From the NCBI GenBank assembly GCA_030068145.1, contig JAPJBO010000061.1, positions 372,001 to 436,000 on the forward strand: DNA of 64,000 nucleotides, given 5' to 3'. The translations under genes and the position numbers were made by a program. The notes under the pieces are model-generated. The model saw only the letters and a program-made list of their open reading frames with translations, was not told the origin of the DNA and made no database searches. This stretch comes from Diplonema papillatum (Eukaryota > Euglenozoa > Diplonemea > Diplonemida > Diplonemidae). Shown here piece by piece: positions 54,913 to 64,000 of the stretch. Every line of letters begins with the position of its first letter. Within the stretch, counting starts at the first letter, position 1.

Positions 54913-55120
54913 GCTTTTCCCGTTCTGGAAGAATAAGAACGTGGAGTCGTGGTTTCACACTCATGCAAACTAGACCACCGTTGACCAACCTCTTGTCGAC
55001 ACTCGATGCGAAGATGTCCTGTTCTTGGTGAACGTGCTCTAAACGCGGACAATTGCTGTTTCGACGGCATGACACAGCCTTTGTTGTGCACGAAGGCGAA
55101 GCAAACATGGACCCAGCTAT

Positions 55121-55279
55121 GCGTACATTCTCCAATCTGTGACAGCCTTCATCATGCACACAAGCAAAATCACGTAGTCAAAGTCGAACCTAACTACGTG
55201 CGTACATTCTCCAATCTGTGACAGCCTTCATCATGCACACAAGCAAAATCACGTAGTCAAAGTCGAACCTAACTACGTG
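55121..55279. repeat. 79-bp tandem duplication
   Basis: Two practically identical 79-bp units starting at 55121 and 55200, each beginning GCGTACATTCTCCAATCTGT. The near-identity indicates a recent event. Confidence 0.9.
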
Positions 55280-55399
55280 ACCTTGGGACACTGTTTTTTC
55301 GCGCGAACATGTTCCAGCAGCCTTTCTCAGTTTCTGACAGCACAGAGCCGCGTTTCTGCACGAGAAAACAGCCAGTGAAGTCAACAGGAAAATATTATT

Positions 55400-55550
55400 A
55401 AAATATTGGTGTAATTCCCTTATATCCCAACACTTGAAATTTTGTTCCCTTATATCCCAATGGGATTGCCTTGGGCAAGGCAATCCCATTGGGATATAAG
55501 GGAACAAAATTTGTTGTCCCATTGGGATATAAGGGAACAAGATTTGTTGA
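55400..55550. repeat. CCCTTATATCCCAATGGG foldback, copy 1
   Basis: GTTCCCTTATATCCCAATGG, then GATTGCCTTGG|GCAAGGCAATC, then the reverse complement, with an extra unit on each side. The centre is a near-perfect hairpin. Confidence 0.85.
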
Positions 55551-55555
55551 CCACA

Positions 55556-55870
55556 GAACCTGGCCAGACCAGTCAGTCCGACCAGCCTGGACAGACCAGA
55601 CAGCCTGGACAGCCTGGACAGCCTGGACAGCCTGGACGGCCTGGACAGCCTGGACAGCCAGACCAGTCAGTCCGACCAGCCCGGACTGACCAGACAGTCC
55701 AACCACTGGGCAAACCAGGCAGCCTGGACAGCCTGACCAGACCAGTCAGTCCGACCAGCCCGGACTGACCAGACAGCCCGGACAGACCAGACAGTCCGAC
55801 AAGCTTGGCAGGCTGGAGGCTGGAGGCTGGAGCCTGACCAGTCTAGTCCGGCTGACCCAGAGTCCGACCA
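55556..55870. repeat. CCTGGACAG / GTCCGACCAG minisatellite
   Basis: About seven perfect CCTGGACAG 9-mers at 55598-55665 lie inside a longer array of CAGACCAG, CAGTCAGTCCGACCAG and GGACTGACCAGACAG variants. All frames stay open or nearly so because the unit length is a multiple of three, so its ORFs are not evidence of coding. Confidence 0.9.
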
Positions 55871-56135
55871 GCCTGGACTAGACCAAGCCCTGCAAGATCA
55901 ACAGGAAGGGTGGGTCTTCTAGGTCCCTGGTTTCTTTCAATGGGAAGAACGGGAACAAAAATAGTTACCCAATGAACAGATGTCCTGCTGCAGGAAGGTA
56001 CAAGGTTGTTAAAAGTCCACACGAATCACAGGAGGTAGAACATGATTCATGGATTAAGTTTGAAAGTACGAATCACAGGACGTGGAACATGATTCGTAGG
56101 ACCGCTGAGCACAAAGTTACCAAGTTTTCAAAACA

Positions 56136-56534
56136 CCGCAACGGAGCAGGCGCCCGGCAGGCAATAGGCTCGGTCAGGACTGATCCCTCACACCGAAGTG
56201 ATCACGGGTTGCCTTGTGAGCGTAGATGCGCGGGGCTGAACTCAGGCTGCATGAGTGGGTTTTGTCAGGTAACAATGGCCCTCCACACCGGATCTCAAGA
56301 GTAAGCTTCGTTTCCAAAAGTCGTGATCAAGTCTGTATACCCACAGAAGGCGCGAACTTAACGCAAGGACCCTTCAGACGTGGAACGCATTGGTCAGAAA
56401 AGCAAACACCGCAACGGAGCAGGCGCCCGGCAGGCATTAGGCTCGGTCAGGACTGATCCCTCACACCGAAGTGATCATGGGTTGCCTTGTGAGCGTAGAT
56501 GCGCGGGGCTGAACTCAGGCTGCATAGTGGGTTT
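56136..56534. repeat. Direct repeat of about 128 bp, two copies
   Basis: CACCGCAACGGAGCAGGCGC begins a unit at about 56134 that recurs at about 56405. The two are almost identical over about 128 bp and separated by about 142 bp of unrelated sequence. Confidence 0.85.
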
Positions 56535-57057
56535 GCGGAACTGCCGTAGCATCGATCAGCGAGTAAACGTATCCATCCCTGGCCGTGGCGCTCGATGGCT
56601 TCGGTAAACCGCATCGCGTATACAGACGAGACTTGACTCCGTACTTAGAGAGCGAATTCCGTCGATCATGGTGCAGATGACTTTACGCAGGACGATGCAA
56701 TATTACCCCTCCCTTCCCTCTTTGCCCTCCCGAAAAGAAAAGGCGTCGTTGAGCAGAGTGTAAAAAAGGATACGGGTGCACGAGCACGCGGGGCTCATGC
56801 AGATGGAAAAAATCGGCCAATTTATCCGTAACGTAAAACACGCAAACATGCAAGAAGCCGCAGCGCAACCGGATGCAAAGTAGGGCAGTGCTAAACATGT
56901 GCTGACTGCTCCAGAATAGAAATTGAAACCTCATTTTGGAGGTAAACGCAGCCTCAGATTTGGAATTTTTTTGTTTCAACGGCACCAATCGTCCCCGAAT
57001 AGTCACTTTGACCCCCGGAAAAATTTTTTTTGAAGGGGTCCCCCAAAAATCGTCATG

Positions 57058-57256
57058 ACCACAAATTCTGTTCCCTTATATCCCAATGGGACAACAAATT
57101 TTGTTCCCTTATATCCCAACCAATTTTGTTCCCTTATATCCCAATGAGATTGCCTTGCCCAAGGAAATCCCATTGGGATATAAGGGAACAAAATTTGTTG
57201 TCCCATTGGGATATAAGGGAACAAAATTTGAAGTGGTGGGATATAAGGGAAATTCA
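57058..57256. repeat. CCCTTATATCCCAATGGG foldback, copy 2
   Basis: The same module as at 55400-55550, with additional CCCTTATATCCCAA units on the left. The flanking AAAATATTATT near 57260 is the inverse of that left of copy 1, so the two copies face each other across the 55.5-57.0 kb segment. Confidence 0.85.
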
Positions 57257-57299
57257 CCTAAAATATTATTTTTGAATATTTCTCGAATATTTCTGCATT

Positions 57300-57403
57300 A
57301 TTTTATATTGTTTCTGAATTTATTTCGCCTATATGCGCCTATATGCTATTATTTTGTTGCCTATATGCGCCTATAAAAAATATATAGGCGTACATGTATG
57401 GAT
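57300..57403. repeat. TATAGGCG/CGCCTATA motif cluster
   Basis: CGCCTATATG units followed by TATATAGGCGTACATGTAT at about 57384, the inverse of the boundary at 52869. It is probably an end or fragment of the same element family as 52866-54110. Confidence 0.6.
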
Positions 57404-57830
57404 TCTGGCCCAAAAAAAAAGGTTTTTTTCAACGCCCACCTTGGGTGACTGAGCCGTGGTTTACCCTTCAGGCAGCCAGCTAGACCTGCCAGAACCTGAA
57501 AACCTCCTTCAGGTTTCGTGGCTGTGTCGAAAAATACATTCCGAGGACGTTCTTGAACGCTTTTGAATCCGTTGAGCTCAAGGACAGTCTGGGGCCCTGG
57601 AATGGAATTGTAAACGAATTGCATCGTACCAGAGAGTTTTTCCTTTGGTAATCGTTCAGGGCCAAAACCCCTGGCGGGGGGGAGACCCGCAGGGATGATA
57701 AAACACAACCCCAGTTTCGAAAAATACAAAAAATACAAAAAATACAAAAAATACGGTATTTTTTGTATTTTTTGGTGTTTTATGGATTGCCAGCAGCATG
57801 ATGCCGAGCAGGGCCTGCTGGACCTTCGCA
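57404..57830. other. AT-rich stretch with an AAAAATACAA array
   Basis: About 57718-57775 holds (AAAAATACA)n followed by its complement TTTTTGTATTTTTTGG, another hairpin. No gene assigned. Confidence 0.45.
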
Positions 57831-58015
57831 CCCGGGATGTGTGCGATTTCCTTCAGCCGGCGTCCCCTGCGCGTCCGGCGGTCGTCCCGCGGCCCGCTCG
57901 CTTGGCCGCCGTCAGTCACCAAGAACGACGGCTGCCCTTGCTGCCTTTTCCTCCTGTGCCCTTTCCGCCTTTGCCGCCTTTTCCGTATCCACGCCGTACA
58001 TACGGCGGGGCGCCC

Positions 58016-58645
58016 TTACCCGAGCCGCGACTGGCCTGGGTCTTCTTCGTCTCCTTCCTCTGCCGGTCGACCTCCTTGTCGACGTCCTCGACCATCTCCC
58101 GTATGTCGGACGGGTAGTTCGCCCACTGCGCCTTCCTTTCGACGGCCTGCACGGCGCTGGTCGAGCTTCCGCTTGATCAGAGCGCGGATTTCATCGTCGA
58201 TGACCTCCTGGACGAGGGCGTCCTCGATCTTGGGAGTTAGCTTGCGGATGCGGGGTGAACCGCTCCTCCGCCTCCCGCTTCGCGGCTCGGGCCCGGATTG
58301 TCTCCGGTCCCCACTCGCGATGGGCCGTGTCGTAGAACAGCCGCAGGTCTCGCAGCCAGTTGAACGAGCTGGCGGCTTCGGATGCGGTCGGCGCGGCGGG
58401 GTCCTCCACACCGGCTTCCTGTTCGCGGGCAGGGCTGCTCGTGCCGGTGCTTCACCCTCCGCCTCGTCCGAGTCATCTTCGTCCTCGTCGCTGTCGCCAT
58501 CATCCCCGTCTTTCTCTGCCACGATCCTGGCCTGCAGCTCCCGCTTTCGCTGGATCCCGGCAACTACCACACCGAGTTCCGCGGCCAGCGCTTTCAGCTC
58601 GACCACGGTCAGTCCGGCCAAGTAAGCGTCGGTGACTTTCGGCAT
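58016..58645 (-). CDS. SAP-motif protein, retroelement-like, looks broken
   Basis: A 209-codon ORF from an ATG at 58645. Residues about 9-43 (LAGLTVVELKALAAELGVVV and following) fit the SAP helix-turn-helix pattern, which binds DNA or RNA. An acidic Asp/Glu stretch (about 45-62) and an Arg/Pro-rich region follow. Other minus-strand frames overlapping it and extending left to about 57650 also look coding and are Gly/Lys-rich, so the original reading was longer and now looks disrupted in about two places. The Gly/Lys-rich end is reminiscent of gag/ORF1 proteins and of the ORF at 3682-4899. Family uncertain. Confidence 0.4.
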   Translation of the reverse strand: MPKVTDAYLAGLTVVELKALAAELGVVVAGIQRKRELQARIVAEKDGDDGDSDEDEDDSDEAEGEAPARAALPANRKPVWRTPPRRPHPKPPARSTGCETCGCSTTRPIASGDRRQSGPEPRSGRRRSGSPRIRKLTPKIEDALVQEVIDDEIRALIKRKLDQRRAGRRKEGAVGELPVRHTGDGRGRRQGGRPAEEGDEEDPGQSRLG

Positions 58646-58946
58646 CGTCGATGGGAAGTGCGAACAAGCGGGAAGGGAGGGACGGGAAGCAAGCTACTTT
58701 GTTTCTCTGGACGGATTGGAGCGGCAAACCTGTCGTTCGGATCATTATTAGTCTTCAAAGAAACAAGTTTATTTTCCTACGAAAAGAAGAAGTAGTATGT
58801 GTCATCCTCATCCGGGAACAAGTCAGGGAGAAGAACGGAGCAATCTTTACAAACGAACGAGTGACATAAAAAATATGTCTTCGCTCTTTCGCTTTCCTTT
58901 CAAAAACTGTTGCGTTGACGCATCCACACCTTCGCCCTATGAACCT

Positions 58947-59210
58947 TTAGGGACGCGGGTGGCTTCGTAACGATGCCATTCGCGGTGTGCTTACTATTGT
59001 GGCTCTCATCTGGCTCCATATACTTTTGCCGCGGGTCAGGCCGTCGGCGCGTTGTTCATTTGTTGGAACCCACTGGGGGCAAAGGCTGTAGTTTTGGTCC
59101 TTTGCAATTACAAACATATGCTGGAGCAGTATGTTTCCCATGTAGTTTGCGCTGTGGCCTTTTCGCACGGAGTGTACGACCGGTAGGCTATCGTTCAGGA
59201 TAAACGAGTG
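58947..59210 (-). mobile_element. Fossil retroelement fragment: RNase H-like C-terminal part
   Basis: Minus-strand sequence reads like the second half of a retroelement RNase H fold: a KGHSAN block, hydrophobic helix, then WVPTNEQRADGLTRG, close to the typical WVPS-x-x-N-x-A-D-x-L-S-R closing motif of LTR or DIRS-type elements. It stops where the plus-strand LINE begins, which suggests the LINE inserted into or beside it. An old, partial fossil. Confidence 0.45.
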
Positions 59211-59220
59211 GCGCCGGAGC

Positions 59221-60105
59221 ATGCAGCTGGCCGCCAGGGTTGCACCCGGGAGAATCTTCGCGTGGGTAAAGCAGGCGGAGCGGAGACAGGTGGAGTACCT
59301 CGCGAGAGCAGACGGTTCCGTGACCTGGGACGCGAAGGAGATGGACGAGCTCCTGAGAGGGCCATCCGTCTGGGGCGGAGTGTACGAGCGGCACGGCAGG
59401 AAGGAGACACCGGCGCCCAAGTGGGAGGCGTTTGAAAAGGACTTTCGGGCTCACATCCCGCTGGCGGTCGCGGTGGAGCTGAACGCGATAACGGCGGCCG
59501 ACCTGCGGAAGACGCTTTCAACGATGAAGAAGAACACCGCGCCGGGCGCGGAGGGCTGGCGGGTACGCGAACTGGCGGCTCTCCCCGACGAGGCGTTGCG
59601 GCGGTTCGCGGAACTTTTTGCAGTGGTCGAGAAGACGGGCAAGTGGCCGGAGTCGCTCATGAGGGCCCTGGTCTCGCTCATCCCAAAGGGCGAGGGCGGC
59701 TCCGGACCAATGGACCTACGGCCCATCTCCGTCACGAGCGCGGTCTACAGGCTGTGGGCGGCGACGCGGCTCCGGATGCTGATGGAGTGGATGCTGGCGT
59801 GGGTCCCCGAGGGTATGCGGGGAGCCATCCCGAAGCGTGGGGCCGACGACGTCATGTACGCCATCGGTCTCCGCATCGAGCACGCCGCAGAATGTGGCAA
59901 ACCCTTGTTTGGTCTTTCGGTCGACTTCATGAAGTGCTTCGACCGGCTGCCGCACGAGATCATGTTCCGTTTGATGGAGGTGATGGGGCTGGACCCGGGG
60001 GTACTGAGGGCGATGAAGGCGGTGTACGGAAGCATGCAGCGCCACTTCAAGACGGCGCGGGCAGTCGGGGAGCCTTTCGTTGCGACGAATGGCATAGCAC
60101 GCTGA
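59221..60105 (+). CDS. LINE reverse transcriptase, N-terminal half
   Basis: 295 codons. Recognisable non-LTR RT blocks: KKNTAPGAEGWRVREL (about 101-116), LVSLIPKG and DLRPISVTSAVYRLWAATR (about 147-180), GAIPKRGADDVMYA (about 200-215), and motif A, GLSVDFMKCFDRLP (about 225-240), with its catalytic Asp. The frame stops just before motif B, GCPLSVLFLNAL, which follows at once in another frame (about 60115), a clear frameshift. Motif C lies near 60270 and lacks the DD pair. RT would copy the element RNA at the target site. Confidence 0.7.
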   Translation: MQLAARVAPGRIFAWVKQAERRQVEYLARADGSVTWDAKEMDELLRGPSVWGGVYERHGRKETPAPKWEAFEKDFRAHIPLAVAVELNAITAADLRKTLSTMKKNTAPGAEGWRVRELAALPDEALRRFAELFAVVEKTGKWPESLMRALVSLIPKGEGGSGPMDLRPISVTSAVYRLWAATRLRMLMEWMLAWVPEGMRGAIPKRGADDVMYAIGLRIEHAAECGKPLFGLSVDFMKCFDRLPHEIMFRLMEVMGLDPGVLRAMKAVYGSMQRHFKTARAVGEPFVATNGIAR

Positions 60106-61257
60106 GAGGGCAAGGGTGCCCTCTCAGCGTGCTGTTCCTAAACGCGCTCATCGCGGTCTGGGTGCGGGCCGTGGGGGCGTTAACAACACCGGCCCAGGCG
60201 ATGGACATTCATGCGATGTCGGAGTCCCTCAGGGGGCTCAAGGCCGTGGCCGAAGTCACGACGGACTTCGCCAACGCGACCGATGGGGGCGTCAACGCCG
60301 GGAAGTCGTTATTTTACGCCACGAACGCGGACGCTCCGGGAACGCTCACAGTGCAGGGCAACAAGGTACTGCGGAAGACAAGCTTCGACTTTCTGGGGGC
60401 GATGTTTGCGGTCGGGAAGGGTGAGCAACCAGCAGGCGAATTCAAACCCGGTTCGAGGCCGCGAAGAACATCGCGAGAAGGGCGAGAAGCCTGCCGATCC
60501 CGATGGATCAGAAGGAGGGGTACGTGGCTGCGTCGCCACAGCGAAGGCGTTGTACGGCGTCTCGGTGTGGCAACCGGCGGGGACGTACATGGAAGGCCTG
60601 CGAGTTGCGACCCTGGCGGGGCTGTGGACCGGCGGCAACAGGAGGTGCGATGCTGTCGTGCTGAACACGCTGTGTCGGAGGCACAGATTGGACCCGCGTG
60701 TCGCCGCGATACATCGGCGGGTGAACACGTTTTCGCAGCAAAGATGGTGAAGCAGTCGCACTTGGCACCGCTGATTGTTGCCATCCGAGCAGCGCGGCAA
60801 GCAAGGCGGGACCGCCCCCCCGGCGCTCCAGAGGCACCGGGGCGAAGCAAGGAGTGTTCCTGCTCGAGCAAGCGATCACGGACATCGGATGGACGTGGCC
60901 CCGATTCGACACTGTCGATGCCGTCCTCGATGCCGAGGAGGGATGCCCTCGTCTTGACCACCTCCTTGTAGCGCATCGTCCGCCCGGCCTCCCGTAGCTC
61001 GTGCTGGAAGTTGTGCCGAGCGGTCTGCGCCCGCTGCCTCTTCTCTTTCGTCAGCGGCTCGACGTTCTGCACCACCGTCCATTCGCGCCGTCGGCCCGTT
61101 CCTTCCTGCAGGAGACCTGCTGGAGAAGGTCACCATCACCGGCTACCAGCAGGGCCTGGTCAGAGCTGTCATTGCCAACGCGGTACACACCGGCAAGCGA
61201 TGGGAGCAAACAACCTGCAGATTCTGCGACGCTGGTGTCCCGGAGGACGAACAACAC

Positions 61258-62949
61258 ATGTGGTGGGACTGCGTCAAGTGGATCGACGTGCGTGGCGCGT
61301 ATCCGAATGTGCTCGCTCGGCGGCCAGAGATGAAGCCGTGCATGGCTCTATGCGGCGTCATGCCCAAGGACACGATGGGTCTCGACTTCGACGAATGCAG
61401 GGAGCTGGCGGCCGGGATGCAGCTGATGTGCGTCGAGATCCTGCTCGGGAGGCAGCGGGCCGACGGCATCCTCGAGCAGGACTGCCGGCGCAAGGAGCTC
61501 AAGGTGTCGACATATCCGTGGGGGTGGGAGCCGCAACGGCCGACGGCCAGCCAGACCATCAACGTCGACGGTGCGCGGCCGGACCGCAACGCATGGAAGG
61601 ACACCCACGAGATGCTCCTGGCGCTGGCAGAATGGTGCTCGACGAAGCGGTGGTCCGAAACCGGCAAGGAGGCCTCCATCTCGTATTTCGAGCTCGCTGT
61701 CGATTTTGAGCTGCACAGCGGCCTGACCCTCACGCCGGCCGGCACACAGCGGAGGCAGGAGAACATCGCGCAGCGGCAGCCGAAGGAGCGCTGGACCGTG
61801 GCGGACACGCTGCCGGGAGAGGAGACGGCGGCGTTCTTCGACGGCGGCAGTCGGGGGAACGGGACCAACGGCGCGGTCGCGGGAGCCGGGGCGGTCTTCT
61901 ACGACAAAGGCGTCAAGCAGTGGGAAGTTGAGAAGCCCATCGCCGGGAGAGCGACGAACAACGTGGCGGAATACGTCGGGTTCGTCAGCGTGTTGGCGAG
62001 GTTGCTGCGGGACCCCGTGCCGCCGACACCCCGCACCATCGTCGTCAAGGGCGACAGCGAACTGGTCATTGGTCAGATAAAGGGCACGAAGAGGTGCAAC
62101 GAAACACTCCGGCGATACTACGACCAGGCGCAGAACCTGTTGGCGAAGCTGCACGACCGACGGACGACGATCGAGCCGGTGCACATTCCTCGCGAGCTCA
62201 ACAAGGATGCGGACGAACTGTCCAACCGCGCCATGGACACCGCACAGCGACAGGCGGCACAGGCCTACAGCGACTCGGCGACCGCGAAAGGGTGGGCGAT
62301 GAGGACCGCGCTGAGCAGGTTGGGCAAGATTGCGCGCGTGAAAGCCGTCCACCCGGCCCTCGAGATGCGCGTCAACCACCTCACCAGCCTCGGGGGACCC
62401 ATCCTCCAGGGCCTCAACAAACGGCCGCAGATCAACAACCGGGAGGCCTTCGAAGCGGTGATGCGGGCGTTCGAAGTCGCCGCCGTACGGCACGTGCCCA
62501 AAAAGATGGCGAACAAAGGACGGGGCGACCAGGGCGGCCACTGGGAGAAGGCGGGTGTCCTGACCGGCAGCTTCCGACCCCAGGCCCACTACCCACGGGG
62601 GTGGCAACACAGCGGCGAGAAGTGGAAGGCACGGGCAAGACACGACCGGGCGACGCACCGCCGCGCACGCGGCGGCGGCAGCCGCCACCTTTGGGACGTC
62701 CTAGCGAACGCCGAGAAGAAGAAAGCCGACGCGCAACGGGCGGGGTGCAGACCGGGATCGTCAACCAACCGCCTGACAGCGGCGGCAGCGGCAGCAACAG
62801 CGGCAGCGACATCGACAGCGGCGACGTCGCGAGAACGCACGGAAGGGCCCGCGGCACAGCACCAGTCCATTCCCCACGCGGGGGGGGATGGCCGTGGAAC
62901 CCTCCCCCGGGATGACGAAGGCCGGGGAGAGCCGGGGGCAGTGAAGTAA
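61258..62949 (+). CDS. LINE ORF2 C-terminal part: zinc finger and RNase H
   Basis: 563 codons from an internal ATG; the frame is open further upstream and includes the first half of the finger CRFCDAGVPEDEQHMWWDC. RNase H type I fold: FFDGGSRGNG with D195, NNVAEYVG with E238, GDSELVIGQ with D266 and NKDADELS with D319, so all four acidic residues are in place. RNase H removes RNA from the RNA/cDNA hybrid and occurs in a subset of LINE clades. After about residue 400 the sequence becomes Arg/Gly/Ala-rich, with an RSSTNRLTAAAAAATAAATS-type repeat, and ends at TAA 62949. Confidence 0.7.
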   Translation: MWWDCVKWIDVRGAYPNVLARRPEMKPCMALCGVMPKDTMGLDFDECRELAAGMQLMCVEILLGRQRADGILEQDCRRKELKVSTYPWGWEPQRPTASQTINVDGARPDRNAWKDTHEMLLALAEWCSTKRWSETGKEASISYFELAVDFELHSGLTLTPAGTQRRQENIAQRQPKERWTVADTLPGEETAAFFDGGSRGNGTNGAVAGAGAVFYDKGVKQWEVEKPIAGRATNNVAEYVGFVSVLARLLRDPVPPTPRTIVVKGDSELVIGQIKGTKRCNETLRRYYDQAQNLLAKLHDRRTTIEPVHIPRELNKDADELSNRAMDTAQRQAAQAYSDSATAKGWAMRTALSRLGKIARVKAVHPALEMRVNHLTSLGGPILQGLNKRPQINNREAFEAVMRAFEVAAVRHVPKKMANKGRGDQGGHWEKAGVLTGSFRPQAHYPRGWQHSGEKWKARARHDRATHRRARGGGSRHLWDVLANAEKKKADAQRAGCRPGSSTNRLTAAAAAATAAATSTAATSRERTEGPAAQHQSIPHAGGDGRGTLPRDDEGRGEPGAVK

Positions 62950-63084
62950 CGAAGCCCGCGAACGGTGGGTGGTGACCCCTCCGAACAGCCTCCCTGGCCC
63001 TGGCCCACGCCTGATGCGGCAACCCCTTAACCCGGGCGGCGGCGCTTTGGCATGAGCCAGGAACCTCAAGGGGAGCAGCGCGAG

Positions 63085-63230
63085 AGGCATCATCCACCCA
63101 CTTGCCCGCCCATCCACCCACCCGCCTACCCAACCACCCACCTGTTCATCCATCCACCGACCTGCCCACCACCATCCACCCATCTGTCCACTCAACTACC
63201 AACCTGTACACCTGCCCACCTACCGGCAGC
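63085..63230 (+). repeat. CCACCCAC/CCTGCCCAC simple repeat
   Basis: An imperfect C/A-rich array (CATCCACCCAC, CCTGCCCACC variants) beginning about 135 bp after the LINE stop codon. It could be the simple-repeat tail of that LINE, since several LINE clades end in microsatellites. Confidence 0.8.
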
Positions 63231-63259
63231 CCCATTTTTTCCCACAAAAATCGGGCTGA

Positions 63260-63305
63260 GTATCGGGGAGTTTCGGGGAGTTTCGGGGAAGTGTCGGGGA
63301 ACTTA
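63260..63305. repeat. TCGGGGAGTT short tandem repeat
   Basis: Four to five 10-11-bp units of TCGGGGAGTT with small variants. Confidence 0.85.
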
Positions 63306-63426
63306 CCAGGAGCCCGGACCAGGTGGCTGACCCCCGAAACGCAGAAGCACGTTTACCAGAAAAGAGAGACCGAGACCGGGTGATTTTCAACCCAAAAAGG
63401 CAGGAATCCTTGTGGCTTACCACAGG

Positions 63427-63600
63427 CTGCGTTCAATGACCGCAATGTTGCGGTCATTGACCGCAATGTTCGGTCATTGACCGCAAGGTTGCGGTCATTG
63501 ACCGCAAGGTATGCGCATAACTTTCTCAGCTGACCGGTCAAAAACTGACCGGTCAAACATGCGGTCATGACCATGACCGGTCCACCGTGCAATGGGGTCA
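63427..63600. repeat. GACCGCAA/TTGCGGTC palindromic array
   Basis: TCAATGACCGCAATGTTGCG and three further variants alternate with their complements, then CTGACCGGTCAAAAACTGAC and CATGACCATGACCGGTC. Most units are individually self-complementary. Confidence 0.85.
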
Positions 63601-63796
63601 ACCTCCCTTAGTGCACACCCTGGGGGTAGGTATGTACTATTTTCCGTGCCTGCTTATTCAGAAACCCCCTGTATAGGTGAACATCTATGTCTCAATGATA
63701 GTGAAAAGTCAAATGACCGGCAGTAAAACACTTTCTGGCACCCTTATACGTATAGTCCAGCAACGATCCACTGACAAAAAGTTGAAACTGACATAC
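63601..63796. other. Anonymous DNA
   Basis: No recognised feature; probably intron if the exon at 63797-64000 is real. Confidence 0.35.
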
Positions 63797-64000
63797 CTAC
63801 GGCTTGACCGAAGGCCGTTTCGCTCCCATAATATTTCACGTCGGTTGTAGCCTCTGTCAGTGTTGTAGGAGCGCCGGCTATCACGCTCCATGGGTTGGTG
63901 TTTGCAACCACTTCCAACCCTAGGTCGGCCCTCTTTCTTTCGGTTGTGGCTGGGTGTGTTCCTTTCCCTTTGGTTCAAAGCACGCAAATTCGACTTCAGT
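63797..64000 (-). CDS. Possible Arg-rich exon, runs off the window
   Basis: A minus-strand frame entering from the right edge is rich in Arg, Ser, Asn and Tyr (MERDSRRSYNTDRGYNRREI). It closes at CGTAG|GTATGT, a near-ideal splice donor (last exon base 63797). Composition is like the R/D-rich regions of the MYND protein at 9117-10724. The rest of the gene lies outside the window. Confidence 0.35.

Larger units (their letters stand above)
59215..62949 (+). mobile_element. LINE (non-LTR retrotransposon) ORF2 region with RNase H, degenerate
   Basis: About 3.7 kb on plus. Domain order is reverse transcriptase (59221 to about 60400), thumb (to about 60750), a C-x2-C-x7-H-x4-C finger (61216-61269) and RNase H (about 61815-62250), then a low-complexity tail. 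No apurinic-type endonuclease or ORF1 precedes it, so it is probably 5'-truncated at about 59215. The coding sequence is split over at least two frames, and the RT motif C position reads FANAT instead of (F/Y)ADD, so it should be inactive. Confidence 0.7.

Noticed and set aside
57361-57831. 156-codon minus-strand ORF
   Set aside because: Much of it is translated repeat (AAAAATACAA array and TATAGGCG cluster), so openness is not evidence of coding.
61348-62688. 446-codon minus-strand frame
   Set aside because: Antisense shadow of the LINE RNase H frame, which has the catalytic residues on plus.

Overview
The window looks like nuclear DNA of a unicellular eukaryote with a gene-poor, repeat-rich genome. 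It has spliced genes with long GT-AG introns, an ESCRT-I-type protein, MYND and CCCH zinc-finger proteins, pieces of nuclear SSU and LSU rRNA, a LINE with an RNase H domain, a Penelope-type reverse transcriptase and many foldback DNA elements. An alga or other protist, perhaps of the chromerid or dinoflagellate side of the alveolates, would fit. That placement is inference: no marker in the window decides it.

Layout. 1-9.1 kb: mostly anonymous DNA with one zinc-knuckle ORF (3.7-4.9 kb, minus), a 180-bp tandem duplication and a 787-bp inverted-repeat element. 9.1-10.7 kb: an Arg/Asp-rich MYND-finger protein (minus). 10.7-22.9 kb: no recognised gene, apart from a decayed coding-like stretch at 15.1-16.6 kb and an LSU-rRNA-like scrap near 18.1 kb. 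22.9-26.3 kb: a two-exon ATP-grasp gene (minus) whose exons join in phase across a 1.83-kb intron. 26.4-27.4 kb: out-of-order fragments of SSU and LSU rRNA. 28.7-29.2 kb: two tandem copies of a dispersed repeat family that has five copies in the window. 34.6-37.3 kb: a VPS37-like ESCRT-I gene (minus) with a repeat-filled intron. 37.7-40.3 kb: a highly charged ORF and a CCCH zinc-finger exon, both minus.

40.9-58 kb is a mosaic of mobile and foldback DNA. It holds a 1.44-kb element with arms of about 500 bp and a coding loop, a neighbour with TTTCCG arrays at its end, a repeat present in two opposite copies (one split by a nested inverted-repeat element), a Penelope-type reverse transcriptase joined to an OTU cysteine-protease domain (48.0-49.5 kb, minus), large palindromes with a tyrosine-recombinase-like fragment (52.9-54.1 kb), an AT-hook segment, and a minisatellite flanked by foldbacks. 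58-63 kb: a SAP-motif ORF and an RNase H fossil on minus, next to a degenerate LINE on plus. 63-64 kb: simple repeats and the start of an Arg-rich exon.

The host-like genes do not form a pathway. Their products suggest membrane trafficking (VPS37), an ATP-dependent ligase-type enzyme (ATP-grasp), and protein- or RNA-binding factors (MYND, CCCH, charged ORF). Nothing bacterial (operons, ribosome binding sites, CRISPR) was seen, and no intact tRNA gene was recognised. All calls come from reading motifs by eye, without database searches.
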